Positions 27,611 through 40,318 of a stretch of 64,000 nucleotides of DNA are shown in pieces. Under the pieces are notes generated by a model. It saw nothing but the letters and a program-made list of their open reading frames with translations. It was not told where the DNA came from and did no database searches. Source of the stretch: Bombus terrestris (Eukaryota > Arthropoda > Insecta > Hymenoptera > Apidae); contig NW_025963610.1 in the NCBI RefSeq assembly GCF_910591885.1, positions 124,001 to 188,000 of the forward strand, in the 5' to 3' direction. Made by a program: the position numbers and the translations under genes. How positions within the stretch are numbered: position 1 is the first letter of the stretch; each line of letters begins with the position of its first letter.

Positions 27611-30600
27611 GTCTCACGTTGTCCCACGGTGTCCAACGATGTCCAACGGTGTCCAACGGTGTCCAACGGTGTCCAACGGTGTCCCACGTTGTCCCACGTT
27701 GTCCCACGTTGTCCCACGATGTCCCACGTTGTCCCACGTTGTCCCACGTTGTCCCACGTTGTCCCACGATGTCCCACGTTGTCCCACGTTGTCCCACGTT
27801 GTCCCACGTTGTCCGACGTTGTCCCACGTTGTCCCACGTTGTCCCACGTTGTCCCACGTTGTCCCACGTTGTCCCACGTTGTCCCACGGTGTCCAACGAT
27901 GTCCAACGGTGTCCAACGGTGTCCCACGTTGTCCCACGTTGTCCCACGTTGTCCCACGTTGTCCCACGTTGTCCCACGTTGTCCCACGTTGTCCCACGTT
28001 GTCCAACGATGTCCAACGGTGTCCCACGTTGTCCCACGTTGTGCCACGTTGTCCCACGTTGTCCCACGTTGTCCCACGTTGTCCCACGTTGTCCCACGTT
28101 GTCCCACGTTGTCCCACGTTGTCCCACGTTGTCCCACGTTGTCCCACGTTGTCCCACGTTGTCCCACGTTGTCCCACGTTGTCCCACGGTGTCCAACGAT
28201 GTCCAACGATGTCCAACGGTGTCCCACGTTGTCCCACGTTGTTCCATGGTTTCCCACGTTGTCCCACGTTGTCCCACGTTGTCCCACGGTGTCCAACGAT
28301 GTCCAACGGTGTCCAACGGTGTCCAACGGTGTCCAACGGTGTCCCACGTTGTCCCACGTTGTCCCACGTTGTCCCACGTTGTCCCACGATGTCCCACGTT
28401 GTCCCACGTTGTCCCACGTTGTCCCACGATGTCCCACGTTGTCCCACGTTGTCCCACGTTGTCCCACGTTGTCCCACGATGTCCCACGTTGTCCCACGTT
28501 GTCCCACGTTGTCCCACGTTGTCCCACGGTGTCCAACGATGTCCAACGGTGTCCAACGGTGTCCCACGGTGTCCAACGGTGTCCCACGTTGTCCCACGTT
28601 GTCCCACGTTGTCCCACGTTGTCCCACGTTGTCCCACGATGTCCCACGTTGTCCCACGTTGTCCGACGTTGTCCCACGTTGTCCCACGTTGTCCCACGTT
28701 GTCCCACGGTGTCCAACGATGTCCAACGATGTCCAACGGTGTCCCACGTTGTCCAACGTTGTTCCATGGTTTCCCACGTTGTCCCACGTTGTCCCACGTT
28801 GTCCCACGGTGTCCAACGATGTCCAACGGTGTCCAACGGTGTCCAACGGTGTCCAACGGTGTCCCACGTTGTCCCACGTTGTCCCACGTTGTCCCACGTT
28901 GTCCCACGTTGTCCCACGATGTCCCACGTTGTCCCACGTTGTCCCACGTTGTCCCACGATGTCCCACGTTGTCCCACGTTGTCCCACGTTGTCCCACGTT
29001 GTCCCACGATGTCCCACGTTGTCCCACGTTGTCCCACGTTGTCCCACGTTGTCCGACGTTGTCCCACGTTGTCCCACGTTGTCCCACGTTGTCCCACGGT
29101 GTCCAACGATGTCCAACGATGTCCAACGGTGTCCCACGTTGTCCCACGTTGTTCCATGGTTTCCCACGTTGTCCCACGTTGTCCCACGTTGTCCCACGGT
29201 GTCCATCGATGTCCAACGGTGTCCAACGGTGTCCAACGGTGTCCAACGGTGTCCCACGTTGTCCCACGTTGTCCCACGTTGTCCCACGTTGTCCCACGTT
29301 GTCCCACGATGTCCCACGTTGTCCCACGTTGTCCCACGTTGTCCCACGATGTCCCACGTTGTCCCACGTTGTCCCACGTTGTCCCACGTTGTCCCACGAT
29401 GTCCCACGTTGTCCCACGTTGTCCCACGTTGTCCCACGTTGTCCCACGGTGTCCAACGATGTCCAACGGTGTCCAACGGTGTCCCACGGTGTCCAACGGT
29501 GTCCCACGTTGTCCCACGTTGTCCCACGTTGTCCCACGTTGTCCCACGTTGTCCCACGTTGTCCCACGTTGTCCCACGATGTCCCACGTTGTCCCACGTT
29601 GTCCCACGTTGTCCCACGTTGTCCCACGGTGTCCAACGATGTCCAACGGTGTCCAACGGTGTCCAACGGTGTCCAACGATGTCCAACGATGTCCAACGAT
29701 GTCCAACGGTGTCCAACGATGTCCAAGGATGTCCAACGGTGTCCCACGATGTCCAACGATGTCCAACGATGTCCAACGGTGTCCAACGATGTCCAACGGT
29801 GTCCAACGATGTCCAACGATGTCCAACGGTGTCCCACGATGTCCAACGATGTCCAACGATGTCCAACGGTGTCCAACGGTGTCCAACGGTGTCCCACGGT
29901 GTCCAACGGTGTCCCACGTTGTCCCACGTTGTCCCACGTTGTCCCACGTTGTCCCACGATGTCCCACGTTGTCCAACGGTGTCCAACGGTGTCCAACGAT
30001 GTCCAACGATGTCCAACGGTGTCCCACGATGTCCAACGATGTCCAACGATGTCCAACGGTGTCCCACGTTGTCCCACGTTGTCCCACGTTGTCCCACGTT
30101 GTCCCACGTTGTCCCACGGTGTCCAACGATGTCCAACGGTGTCCCACGTTGTCCCACGTTGTCCCACGTTGTCCCACGTTGTCCCACGTTGTCCCACGTT
30201 GTCCCACGTTGTCCCACGGTGTCCAACGATGTCCCACGATGTCCCACGTTGTCCAACGGTGTCCAACGGTGTCCAACGATGTCCAACGATGTCCAACGGT
30301 GTCCCACGATGTCCAACGATGTCCAACGATGTCCAACGGTGTCCCACGTTGTCCCACGTTGTCCCACGTTGTCCCACGTTGTCCCACGTTGTCCCACGTT
30401 GTCCCACGTTGTCCCACGTTGTCCAACGATGTCCAACGGTGTCCCACGTTGTCCCACGTTGTTCCATGGTTTCCCACGTTGTCCCACGTTGTCCCACGTT
30501 GTCCCACGGTGTCCAACGATGTCCAACGGTGTCCAACGGTGTCCAACGGTGTCCAACGGTGTCCAACGGTGTCCCACGTTGTCCCACGTTGTCCCACGTT

Positions 30601-30910
30601 GTCCCACGGTGTCCAACGATGTCCAACGGTGTCCCACGTTGTCCCACGTTGTCCCACGTTGTCCCACGTTGTCCCACGTTGTCCCACGTTGTCCCACGTT
30701 GTCCCACGTTGTCCCACGTTGTCCCACGTTGTCCCACGGTGTCCAACGATGTCCAACGGTGTCCAGCGATGTCCAACGGTGTCCCACGTTGTCCCACGTT
30801 TTCCCACGTTGTCCCACGTTGTCCCACGGTGTCCAACGATGTCCAACGATGTCCAACGGTGTCCCACGTTGTCCCACGTTGTTCCATGGTTTCCCACGTT
30901 GTCCCACGTT
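27611..30910. repeat. 3.3-kb higher-order repeat, first copy
   Basis: Starts at GTCTCACGTT. Markers: GTGCCACGTT 28041 (as 11551), GTCCAACGTT 28751 (as 12241), GTCCATCGAT 29201 (as 12691), GTCCAAGGAT 29721 (as 13201). The last 450 bp repeats the region just before its own start: GTTCCATGGT to GTTCCATGGT is 420 bp at 30461-30881, as at 10671-11091 in B1. The recombination junction therefore lies near 30300-30450. Confidence 0.88.
29621..29910. repeat. A5-rich island, copy 2
   Basis: Matches 13101-13390 at offset 16,520, including GTCCAAGGAT at 29721. It lies in the first 3.3-kb copy. Confidence 0.9.
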
Positions 30911-33900
30911 GTCTCACGTTGTCCCACGGTGTCCAACGATGTCCAACGGTGTCCAACGGTGTCCAACGGTGTCCAACGTTGTCCCACGTTGTCCCACGTT
31001 GTCCCACGTTGTCCCACGATGTCCCACGTTGTCCCACGTTGTCCCACGTTGTCCCACGTTGTCCCACGATGTCCCACGTTGTCCCACGTTGTCCCACGTT
31101 GTCCCACGTTGTCCGACGTTGTCCCACGTTGTCCCACGTTGTCCCACGTTGTCCCACGTTGTCCCACGTTGTCCCACGTTGTCCCACGGTGTCCAACGAT
31201 GTCCAACGGTGTCCAACGGTGTCCCACGTTGTCCCACGTTGTCCCACGTTGTCCCACGTTGTCCCACGTTGTCCCACGTTGTCCCACGTTGTCCCACGTT
31301 GTCCAACGATGTCCAACGGTGTCCCACGTTGTCCCACGTTGTCCCACGTTGTCCCACGTTGTCCCACGTTGTCCCACGTTGTCCCACGTTGTCCCACGTT
31401 GTCCCACGTTGTCCCACGTTGTCCCACGTTGTCCCACGTTGTCCCACGTTGTCCCACGTTGTCCCACGTTGTCCCACGTTGTCCCACGGTGTCCAACGAT
31501 GTCCAACGATGTCCAACGGTGTCCCACGTTGTCCCACGTTGTTCCATGGTTTCCCACGTTGTCCCACGTTGTCCCACGTTGTCCCACGGTGTCCAACGAT
31601 GTCCAACGGTGTCCAACGGTGTCCAACGGTGTCCAACGGTGTCCCACGTTGTCCCACGTTGTCCCACGTTGTCCCACGTTGTCCCACGATGTCCCACGTT
31701 GTCCCACGTTGTCCCACGTTGTCCCACGATGTCCCACGTTGTCCCACGTTGTCCCACGTTGTCCCACGTTGTCCCACGATGTCCCACGTTGTCCCACGTT
31801 GTCCCACGTTGTCCCACGTTGTCCCACGGTGTCCAACGATGTCCAACGGTGTCCAACGGTGTCCCACGGTGTCCAACGGTGTCCCACGTTGTCCCACGTT
31901 GTCCCACGTTGTCCCACGTTGTCCCACGTTGTCCCACGATGTCCCACGTTGTCCCACGTTGTCCGACGTTGTCCCACGTTGTCCCACGTTGTCCCACGTT
32001 GTCCCACGGTGTCCAACGATGTCCAACGATGTCCAACGGTGTCCCACGTTGTCCAACGTTGTTCCATGGTTTCCCACGTTGTCCCACGTTGTCCCACGTT
32101 GTCCCACGGTGTCCAACGATGTCCAACGGTGTCCAACGGTGTCCAACGGTGTCCAACGGTGTCCCACGTTGTCCCACGTTGTCCCACGTTGTCCCACGTT
32201 GTCCCACGTTGTCCCACGATGTCCCACGTTGTCCCACGTTGTCCCACGTTGTCCCACGATGTCCCACGTTGTCCCACGTTGTCCCACGTTGTCCCACGTT
32301 GTCCCACGATGTCCCACGTTGTCCCACGTTGTCCCACGTTGTCCCACGTTGTCCGACGTTGTCCCACGTTGTCCCACGTTGTCCCACGTTGTCCCACGGT
32401 GTCCAACGATGTCCAACGATGTCCAACGGTGTCCCACGTTGTCCCACGTTGTTCCATGGTTTCCCACGTTGTCCCACGTTGTCCCACGTTGTCCCACGGT
32501 GTCCTTCGATGTCCAACGGTGTCCAACGGTGTCCAACGGTGTCCAACGGTGTCCCACGTTGTCCCACGTTGTCCCACGTTGTCCCACGTTGTCCCACGTT
32601 GTCCCACGTTGTCCCACGTTGTCCCACGTTGTCCCACGTTGTCCCACGATGTCCCACGTTGTCCCACGTTGTCCCACGTTGTCCCACGTTGTCCCACGAT
32701 GTCCCACGTTGTCCCACGTTGTCCCACGTTGTCCCACGTTGTCCCACGGTGTCCAACGATGTCCAACGGTGTCCAACGGTGTCCCACGGTGTCCAACGGT
32801 GTCCCACGTTGTCCCACGTTGTCCCACGTTGTCCCACGTTGTCCCACGTTGTCCCACGATGTCCCACGTTGTCCCACGTTGTCCCACGTTGTCCCACGTT
32901 GTCCCACGGTGTCCAACGATGTCCAACGGTGTCCAACGGTGTCCAACGGTGTCCAACGATGTCCAACGATGTCCAACGATGTCCAACGGTGTCCAACGAT
33001 GTCCAAGGATGTCCAACGGTGTCCCACGATGTCCAACGATGTCCAACGATGTCCAACGGTGTCCAACGATGTCCAACGGTGTCCAACGATGTCCAACGAT
33101 GTCCAACGGTGTCCCACGATGTCCAACGATGTCCAACGATGTCCAACGGTGTCCAACGGTGTCCAACGGTGTCCCACGGTGTCCAACGGTGTCTCACGTT
33201 GTCCCACGTTGTCCCACGTTGTCCCACGTTGTCCCACGATGTCCCACGTTGTCCAACGGTGTCCAACGGTGTCCAACGATGTCCAACGATGTCCAACGGT
33301 GTCCCACGATGTCCAACGATGTCCAACGATGTCCAACGGTGTCCCACGTTGTCCCACGTTGTCCCACGTTGTCCCACGTTGTCCCACGTTGTCCCACGGT
33401 GTCCAACGATGTCCAACGGTGTCCCACGTTGTCCAACGGTGTCCCACGTTGTCCCACGTTGTCCCACGTTGTCCCACGTTGTCCCACGTTGTCCCACGTT
33501 GTCCCACGTTGTCCCACGTTGTCCCACGTTGTCCCACGTTGTCCCACGTTGTCCCACGTTGTCCCACGTTGTCCCACGTTGTCCCACGGTGTCCAACGAT
33601 GTCCAACTGTGTCCAACGGTGTCCCACGGTGTCCAACGGTGTCCCACGTTGTCCCACGTTGTCCCACGTTGTCCCACGTTGTCCCACGTTGTCCCACGTT
33701 GTCCCACGTTGTCCAACGATGTCCAACGGTGTCCCACGTTTTCCCACGTTGTTCCATGGTTTCCCACGTTGTCCCACGTTGTCCCACGTTGTCCCACGTT
33801 GTCCCACGTTGTCCCACGTTGTCCCACGTTGTCCCACGTTGTCCCACGGTGTCCAACGGTGTCCAACGATGTCCCACGTTGTCCCACGTTGTCCCACGTT

Positions 33901-34210
33901 GTCCCACGTTGTCCCACGATGTCCCACGTTGTCCCACGTTGTCCCACGTTGTCCCACGTTGTCCCACGTTGTCCCACGTTGTCCAACGATGTCCAACGGT
34001 GTCCCACGTTTTCCCACGTTGTTCCATGGTTTCCCACGTTGTCCCACGTTGTCCCACGTTGTCCCACGGTGTCCAACGATGTCCAACGGTGTCCAACGGT
34101 GTCCAACGGTGTCCAACGGTGTCCCACGTTGTCCCACGTTGTCCCACGTTGTCCCACGGTGTCCAACGATGTCCAACGGTGTCCCACGTTGTCCCACGTT
34201 GTCCCACGTT
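30911..34210. repeat. 3.3-kb higher-order repeat, second copy
   Basis: Markers repeat at +3300 from the first copy: GTCTCACGTT 30911, GTCCAACGTT 32051, GTCCTTCGAT 32501 (first copy GTCCATCGAT 29201), and +3280 for GTCCAAGGAT 33001. GTGCCACGTT is not present at 31341, where it would be expected. The copy runs on into B1-like sequence (GTCCAACTGT 33601), so its right end is a matter of convention. Confidence 0.85.
32901..33190. repeat. A5-rich island, copy 3
   Basis: Matches 29621-29910 at offset 3,280, with GTCCAAGGAT at 33001. It is followed by a private GTCTCACGTT at 33191. Confidence 0.9.
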
Positions 34211-37150
34211 GTCCCACGTTGTCCCACGTTGTCCCACGATGTCCCACGTTCTCCCACGTTGTCCCACGTTGTCCCACGTTGTCCCACGTTGTCCCACGTT
34301 GTCCCACGTTGTCCCACGTTGTCCCACGTTGTCCCACGTTGTCCCACGTTGTCCCACGTTGTCCCACGTTGTCCCACGTTGTCCCACGTTGTCCCACGTT
34401 GTCCCACGTTGTCCCACGGTGTCCAACGATGTCCAACGGTGTCCAGCGATGTCCAACGGTGTCCCACGTTGTCCCACGTTTTCCCACGTTGTCCCACGTT
34501 GTCCCACGGTGTCCAACGATGTCCAACGATGTCCAACGGTGTCCAACGATGTCCAACGATGTCCAACGGTGTCCCACGATGTCCAACGATGTCCAACGAT
34601 GTCCAACGGTGTCCAACGGTGTCCAACGGTGTCCCACGGTGTCCAACGGTGTCCCACGTTGTCCCACGTTGTCCCACGTTGTCCCACGTTGTCCCACGAT
34701 GTCCCACGTTGTCCAACGGTGTCCAACGGTGTCCAACGATGTCCAACGATGTCCAACGGTGTCCCACGATGTCCAACGATGTCCAACGATGTCCAACGGT
34801 GTCCCACGCTGTCCCACGTTGTCCCACGTTGTCCCACGTTGTCCCACGGTGTCCAACGATGTCCAACGGTGTCCCACGTTGTCCAACGGTGTCCCACGTT
34901 GTCCCACGTTGTCCCACGTTGTCCCACGTTGTCCCACGTTGTCCCACGTTGTCCCACGTTGTCCCACGTTGTCCCACGTTGTCCCACGTTGTCCCACGGT
35001 GTCCAACGATGTCCAACGGTGTCCAACGGTGTCCCACGGTGTCCAACGGTGTCCCACGTTGTCCCACGTTGTCCCACGTTGTCCCACGTTGTCCCACGTT
35101 GTCCCACGTTGTCCAACGATGTCGAACGGTGTCCCACGTTGTCCCACGTTGTTCCATGGTTTCCCACGTTGTCCCACGTTGTCCCACGTTGTCCCACGTT
35201 GTCCCACGTTGTCCCACGTTGTCCCACGGTGTCCAACGATGTCCAACGGTGTCCCACGTTGTCCCACGTTGTCCCACGTTGTCCCACGTTGTCCCACGTT
35301 GTCCCACGTTGTCCCACGTTGTCCCACGTTGTCCCACGTTGTCCCACGTTGTCCCACGTTGTCCCACGTGGTCCCACGTTGTCCCACGTTGTCCCACGGT
35401 GTCCAACGATGTCCAACGGTGTCCCACGTTGTCCAACGGTGTCCCACGTTGTCCCACGTTGTCCCACGTTGTCCCACGTTGTCCCACGATGTCCCACGTT
35501 GTCCCACGTTGTCCCACGTTGTCCCACGTTGTCCCACGTTGTCCCACGTTGTCCCACGTTGTCCAACGATGTCCAACAGTGTCCAACGGTGTCCAACGGT
35601 GTCCAACGGTGTCCCACGTTGTCCCACGTTGTCCCACGTTGTCCCACGTTGTCCCACGTTGTCCCACGTTGTCCCACGTTGTCCCACGTTGTCCGACGTT
35701 GTCCCACGTTGTCCCACGTTGTCCCACGGTGTCCAACGATGTCCAACGATGTCCAACGGTGTCCCACGTTGTCCCACGTTGTTCCATGGTTTCCCACGTT
35801 GTCCCACGTTGTCCCACGTTGTCCCACGGTGTCCAACGATGTCCAACGGTGTCCAACGGTGTCCAACGGTGTCCAACGGTGTCCCACGTTGTCCCACGTT
35901 GTCCCACGTTGTCCCACGTTGTCCCACGTTGTCCCACGATGTCCCACGTTGTCCCACGTTGTCCCACGTTGTCCCACGATGTCCCACGTTGTCCCACGTT
36001 GTCCCACGTTGTCCCACGTTGTCCCACGTTGTCCCACGTTGTCCCACGTTGTCCCACGTTGTCCCACGTTGTCCCACGGTGTCCAACGATGTCCAACGGT
36101 GTCCAACGGTGTCCCACGGTGTCCAACGGTGTCCCACGTTGTCCCACGTTGTCCCACGTTGTCCCACGTTGTCCCACGTTGTCCCACGATGTCCCACGTT
36201 GTCCCACGTTGTCCGACGTTGTCCCACGTTTTCCCACGTTGTCCCACGTTGTCCCACGGTGTCCAACGATGTCCAACGGTGTCCAACGATGTCCAACGGT
36301 GTCCAACGGTGTCCCACGGTGTCCAACGTTGTCCCACGTTGTCCCACGTTGTCCCACGTTGTCCCACGTTGTCCCACGTTGTCCCACGTTGTCCCACGTT
36401 GTCCCACGTTGTCCCACGTTGTCCCACGTTGTCCCACGTTGTCCCACGTTGTCCCACGTTGTCCCACGTTGTCCCACGTTGTCCCACGTTGTCCCACGTT
36501 TTCCCACGTTGTCCCACGTTGTCCCACGGTGTCCAACGATGTCCAACGGTGTCCCACGTTGTCCAACGGTGTCCCACGTTGTCCCACGTTGTCCCACGTT
36601 GTCCCACGTTGTCAAACGATGTCCCACGTTGTCCCACGTTGTCCCACGTTGTCCCACGTTGTCCCACGTTGTCCCACGTTGTCCCACGTTGTCCCACGTT
36701 GTCCCACGTTGTCCCACGTTGTCCCACGTTGTCCCACGGTGTCCAACGATGTCCAACGGTGTCCAACGGTGTCCCACGGTGTCCAACGGTGTCCCACGTT
36801 GTCCCACGTTGTCCCACGTTGTCCCACGTTGTCCCACGTTGTCCCACGTTGTCCCACGTTGTCCAACGATGTCCAACGGTGTCCCACGTTGTCCCACGTT
36901 GTTCCATGGTTTCCCACGTTGTCCCACGTTGTCCCACGTTGTCCCACGGTGTCCAACGATGTCCAACGGTGTCCAACGGTGTCCAACGGTGTCCAACGGT
37001 GTCCCACGTTGTCCCACGTTGTCCCACGTTGTCCCACGGTGTCCAACGATGTCCAACGGTGTCCCACGTTGTCCCACGTTGTCCCACGTTGTCCCACGTT
37101 GTCCCACGATGTCCCACGTTGTCCCACGTTGTCCCACGTTGTCCCACGTT

Positions 37151-37210
37151 GTCCCACGTCGTCCCACGTTGTCCCACGTTGTCCCACGTTGTCCCACGTT
37201 GTCCCACGTC
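37151..37210. repeat. Rare unit GTCCCACGTC duplicated at a 50-bp step
   Basis: GTCCCACGTC occurs at 37151 and 37201 with four CT units between. The simplest reading is a local duplication of five units, since the T10-to-C change was not seen elsewhere. Confidence 0.85.
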
Positions 37211-39300
37211 GTCCCACGTTGTCCCACGTTGTCCCACGTTGTCCCACGTTGTCCCACGTTGTCCCACGTTGTCCCACGTTGTCCCACGGTGTCCAACGGT
37301 GTCCAACGATGTCCCACGTTGTCCCACGTTGTCCCACGTTGTCCCACGTTGTCCCACGATGTCCCACGTTGTCCCACGTTGTCCCACGTTGTCCCACGTT
37401 GTCCCACGTTGTCCCACGTTGTCCCACGTTGTCCCACGTTGTCCCACGTTGTCCCACGTTGTTCCATGGTTTCCCACGTTGTCCCACGTTGTCCCACGTT
37501 GTCCCACGTTGTCCCACGGTGTCCAACGATGTCCAACGATGTCCAACGGTGTCCCACGTTGTCCCACGTTGTCCCACGTTGTCCCACGTTGTCCCACGTT
37601 GTCCCACGTTGTCCCACGTTGTCCCACGGTGTCCAACGGTGTCCAACGATGTCCCACGTTGTCCCACTTTGTCCCACGTTGTCCCACGTTGTCCCACGAT
37701 GTCCCACGTTGTCCCACGTTGTCCCACGTTGTCCCACGTTGTCCCACGTTGTCCCACGTTGTCCCACGTTGTCCCACGTTGTCCCACGTTGTCCCACGGT
37801 GTCCAACGATGTCCAACGGTGTCCAACGGTGTCCCACGGTGTCCAACGGTGTCCCACGTTGTCCCACGTTGTCCCACGTTGTCCCACGTTGTCCCACGTT
37901 GTCCCACGATGTCCCACGTTGTCCCACGTTGTCCGACGTTGTCCCACGTTGTCCCACGTTGTCCCACGTTGTCCCACGGTGTCCAACGATGTCCAACGAT
38001 GTCCAACGGTGTCCCACGTTGTCCCACGTTGTTCCATGGTTTCCCACGTTGTCCCACGTTGTCCCACGTTGTCCCACGGTGTCCAACGATGTCCAACGGT
38101 GTCCAACGGTGTCCAACGGTGTCCAACGGTGTCCCACGGTGTCCAACGATGTCCAACGGTGTCCCACGTTGTCCAACGGTGTCCCACGTTGTCCCACGTT
38201 GTCCCACGTTGTCCCACGTTGTCCGACGTTGTCCCACGTTGTCCCACGTTGCCCCACGTTGTCCCACGTTGTCCCGCGTTGTCCCACGGTGTCCAACGAT
38301 GTCCAACGGTGTCCAACGGTGTCCCACGGTGTCCAACGGTGTCCCACGTTGTCCCACGTTGTCCCACGTTGTCCCACGTTGTCCCACGTTGTCCCACGTT
38401 GTCCAACGATGTCCAACGGTGTCCCACGTTGTCCCACGTTGTTCCATGGTTTCCCACGTTGTCCCACGTTGTCCCACGTTGTCCCACGTTGTCCCACGTT
38501 GTCCCACGGTGTCCCACGGTGTCCAACGATGTCCAACGGTGTCCCACGTTGTCCCACGTTGTCCCACGATGTCCCACGTTGTCCCACGTTGTCCCACGTT
38601 GTCCCACGTTGTCCCACGTTGTCCCACGTTGTCCCACGTTGTCCCACGTGGTCCCACGTTGTCCCACGTTGTCCCACGGTGTCCAACGATGTCCAACGGT
38701 GTCCCACGTTGTCCAACGGTGTCCCACGTTGTCCCACGTTGTCCCACGGTGTCCAACGATGTCCAACGATGTCCAACGGTGTCCCACGTTGTCCCACGTT
38801 GTCCCACGTTGTCCCACGTTGTCCCACGGTGTCCAACGGTGTCCAACGATGTCCCACGTTGTCCCACGTTGTCCCACGTTGTCCCACGTTGTCCCACGAT
38901 GTCCCACGTTGTCCCACGTTGTCCCACGTTGTCCCACGTTGTCCCACGTTGTCCCACGTTGTCCCACGTTGTCCCACGTTGTCCCACGTTGTCCCACGGT
39001 GTCCAACGATGTCCAACGGTGTCCAACGGTGTCCCACGGTGTCCAACGGTGTCCCACGTTGTCCCACGTTGTCCCACGTTGTCCCACGTTGTCCCACGTT
39101 GTCCCACGATGTCCCACGTTGTCCCACGTTGTCCGACGTTGTCCCACGTTTTCCCACGTTGTCCCACGTTGTCCCACGGTGTCCAACGATGTCCAACGGT
39201 GTCCAACGGTGTCCCACGGTGTCCAACGTTGTCCCACGTTGTCCCACGTTGTCCCACGTTGTCCCACGTTGTCCCACGTTGTCCCACGTTGTCCCACGTT

Positions 39301-39309
39301 GTCCACGTT
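39301..39309. repeat. 9-bp unit GTCCACGTT (register shift 1)
   Basis: One C of the CCC run is missing. Unit starts before this fall at coordinates ending in 1 and after it at coordinates ending in 0. It is one of only two length variants in the window. Confidence 0.98.
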
Positions 39310-40309
39310 GTCCCACGTTGTCCCACGTTGTCCCACGTTGTCCCACGTTTTCCCACGTTGTCCCACGTTGTCCCACGTTGTCCCACGTTGTCCCACGTTG
39401 TCCCACGTTGTCCAACGATGTCCAACGGTGTCCCACGTTGTCCCACGTTGTTCCATGGTTTCCCACGTTGTCCCACGTTGTCCCACGTTGTCCCACGTTG
39501 TCCCACGTTGTCCCACGGTGTCCCACGGTGTCCAACGATGTCCAACGGTGTCCCACGTTGTCCCACGTTGTCCCACGATGTCCCACGTTGTCCCACGTTG
39601 TCCCACGTTGTCCCACGTTGTCCCACGTTGTCCCACGTTGTCCCACGTTGTCCCACGTGGTCCCACGTTGTCCCACGTTGTCCCACGGTGTCCCACGGTG
39701 TCCAACGGTGTCCCACGTTGTCCAACGGTGTCCCACGTTGTCCCACGTTGTCCCACGGTGTCCAACGATGTCCAACGATGTCCAACGGTGTCCCACGTTG
39801 TCCCACGTTGTCCCACGTTGTCCCACGTTGTCCCACGGTGTCCAACGGTGTCCAACGATGTCCCACGTTGTCCCACGTTGTCCCACGTTGTCCCACGTTG
39901 TCCCACGATGTCCCACGTTGTCCCACGTTGTCCCACGTTGTCCCACGTTGTCCCACGTTGTCCCACGTTGTCCCACGTTGTCCCACGTTGTCCCACGTTG
40001 TCCCACGGTGTCCAACGATGTCCAACGGTGTCCAACGGTGTCCCACGGTGTCCAACGGTGTCCCACGTTGTCCCACGTTGTCCCACGTTGTCCCACGTTG
40101 TCCCACGTTGTCCCACGATGTCCCACGTTGTCCCACGTTGTCCGACGTTGTCCCACGTTTTCCCACGTTGTCCCACGTTGTCCCACGGTGTCCAACGATG
40201 TCCAACGGTGTCCAACGGTGTCCCACGGTGTCCAACGTTGTCCCACGTTGTCCCACGTTGTCCCACGTTGTCCCACGTTGTCCCACGTTGTCCCACGTTG
40301 TCCCACGTT

Positions 40310-40318
40310 GTCCACGTT
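40310..40318. repeat. 9-bp unit GTCCACGTT (register shift 2)
   Basis: The same deletion as at 39301, exactly 1,009 bp downstream, which equals the local duplication period. From here unit starts fall at coordinates ending in 9. It is very probably a copy of the first deletion. Confidence 0.98.

Larger units (their letters stand above)
23991..36550. repeat. Block B2, second copy of B with an internal 3.3-kb duplication
   Basis: GTTCCATGGT occurs at 24161, 24641, 25581, 26111, 26701, 27251, 27381, 27581, 28241, 28761, 29151, 30461, 30881, 31541, 32061, 32451, 33751, 34021, 35151 and 35781. It tracks B1 as far as about 13.5 kb, then returns to sequence matching B1 from about 10.7 kb, then follows B1 to its end. 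TTCCCACGTT at 36501 matches 16661. Beyond about 36550 the order differs from the B1-to-A2 passage, so a third A block does not follow. One private minus-strand stop unit, GTCCAACTAT, is at 25631. Confidence 0.83.
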
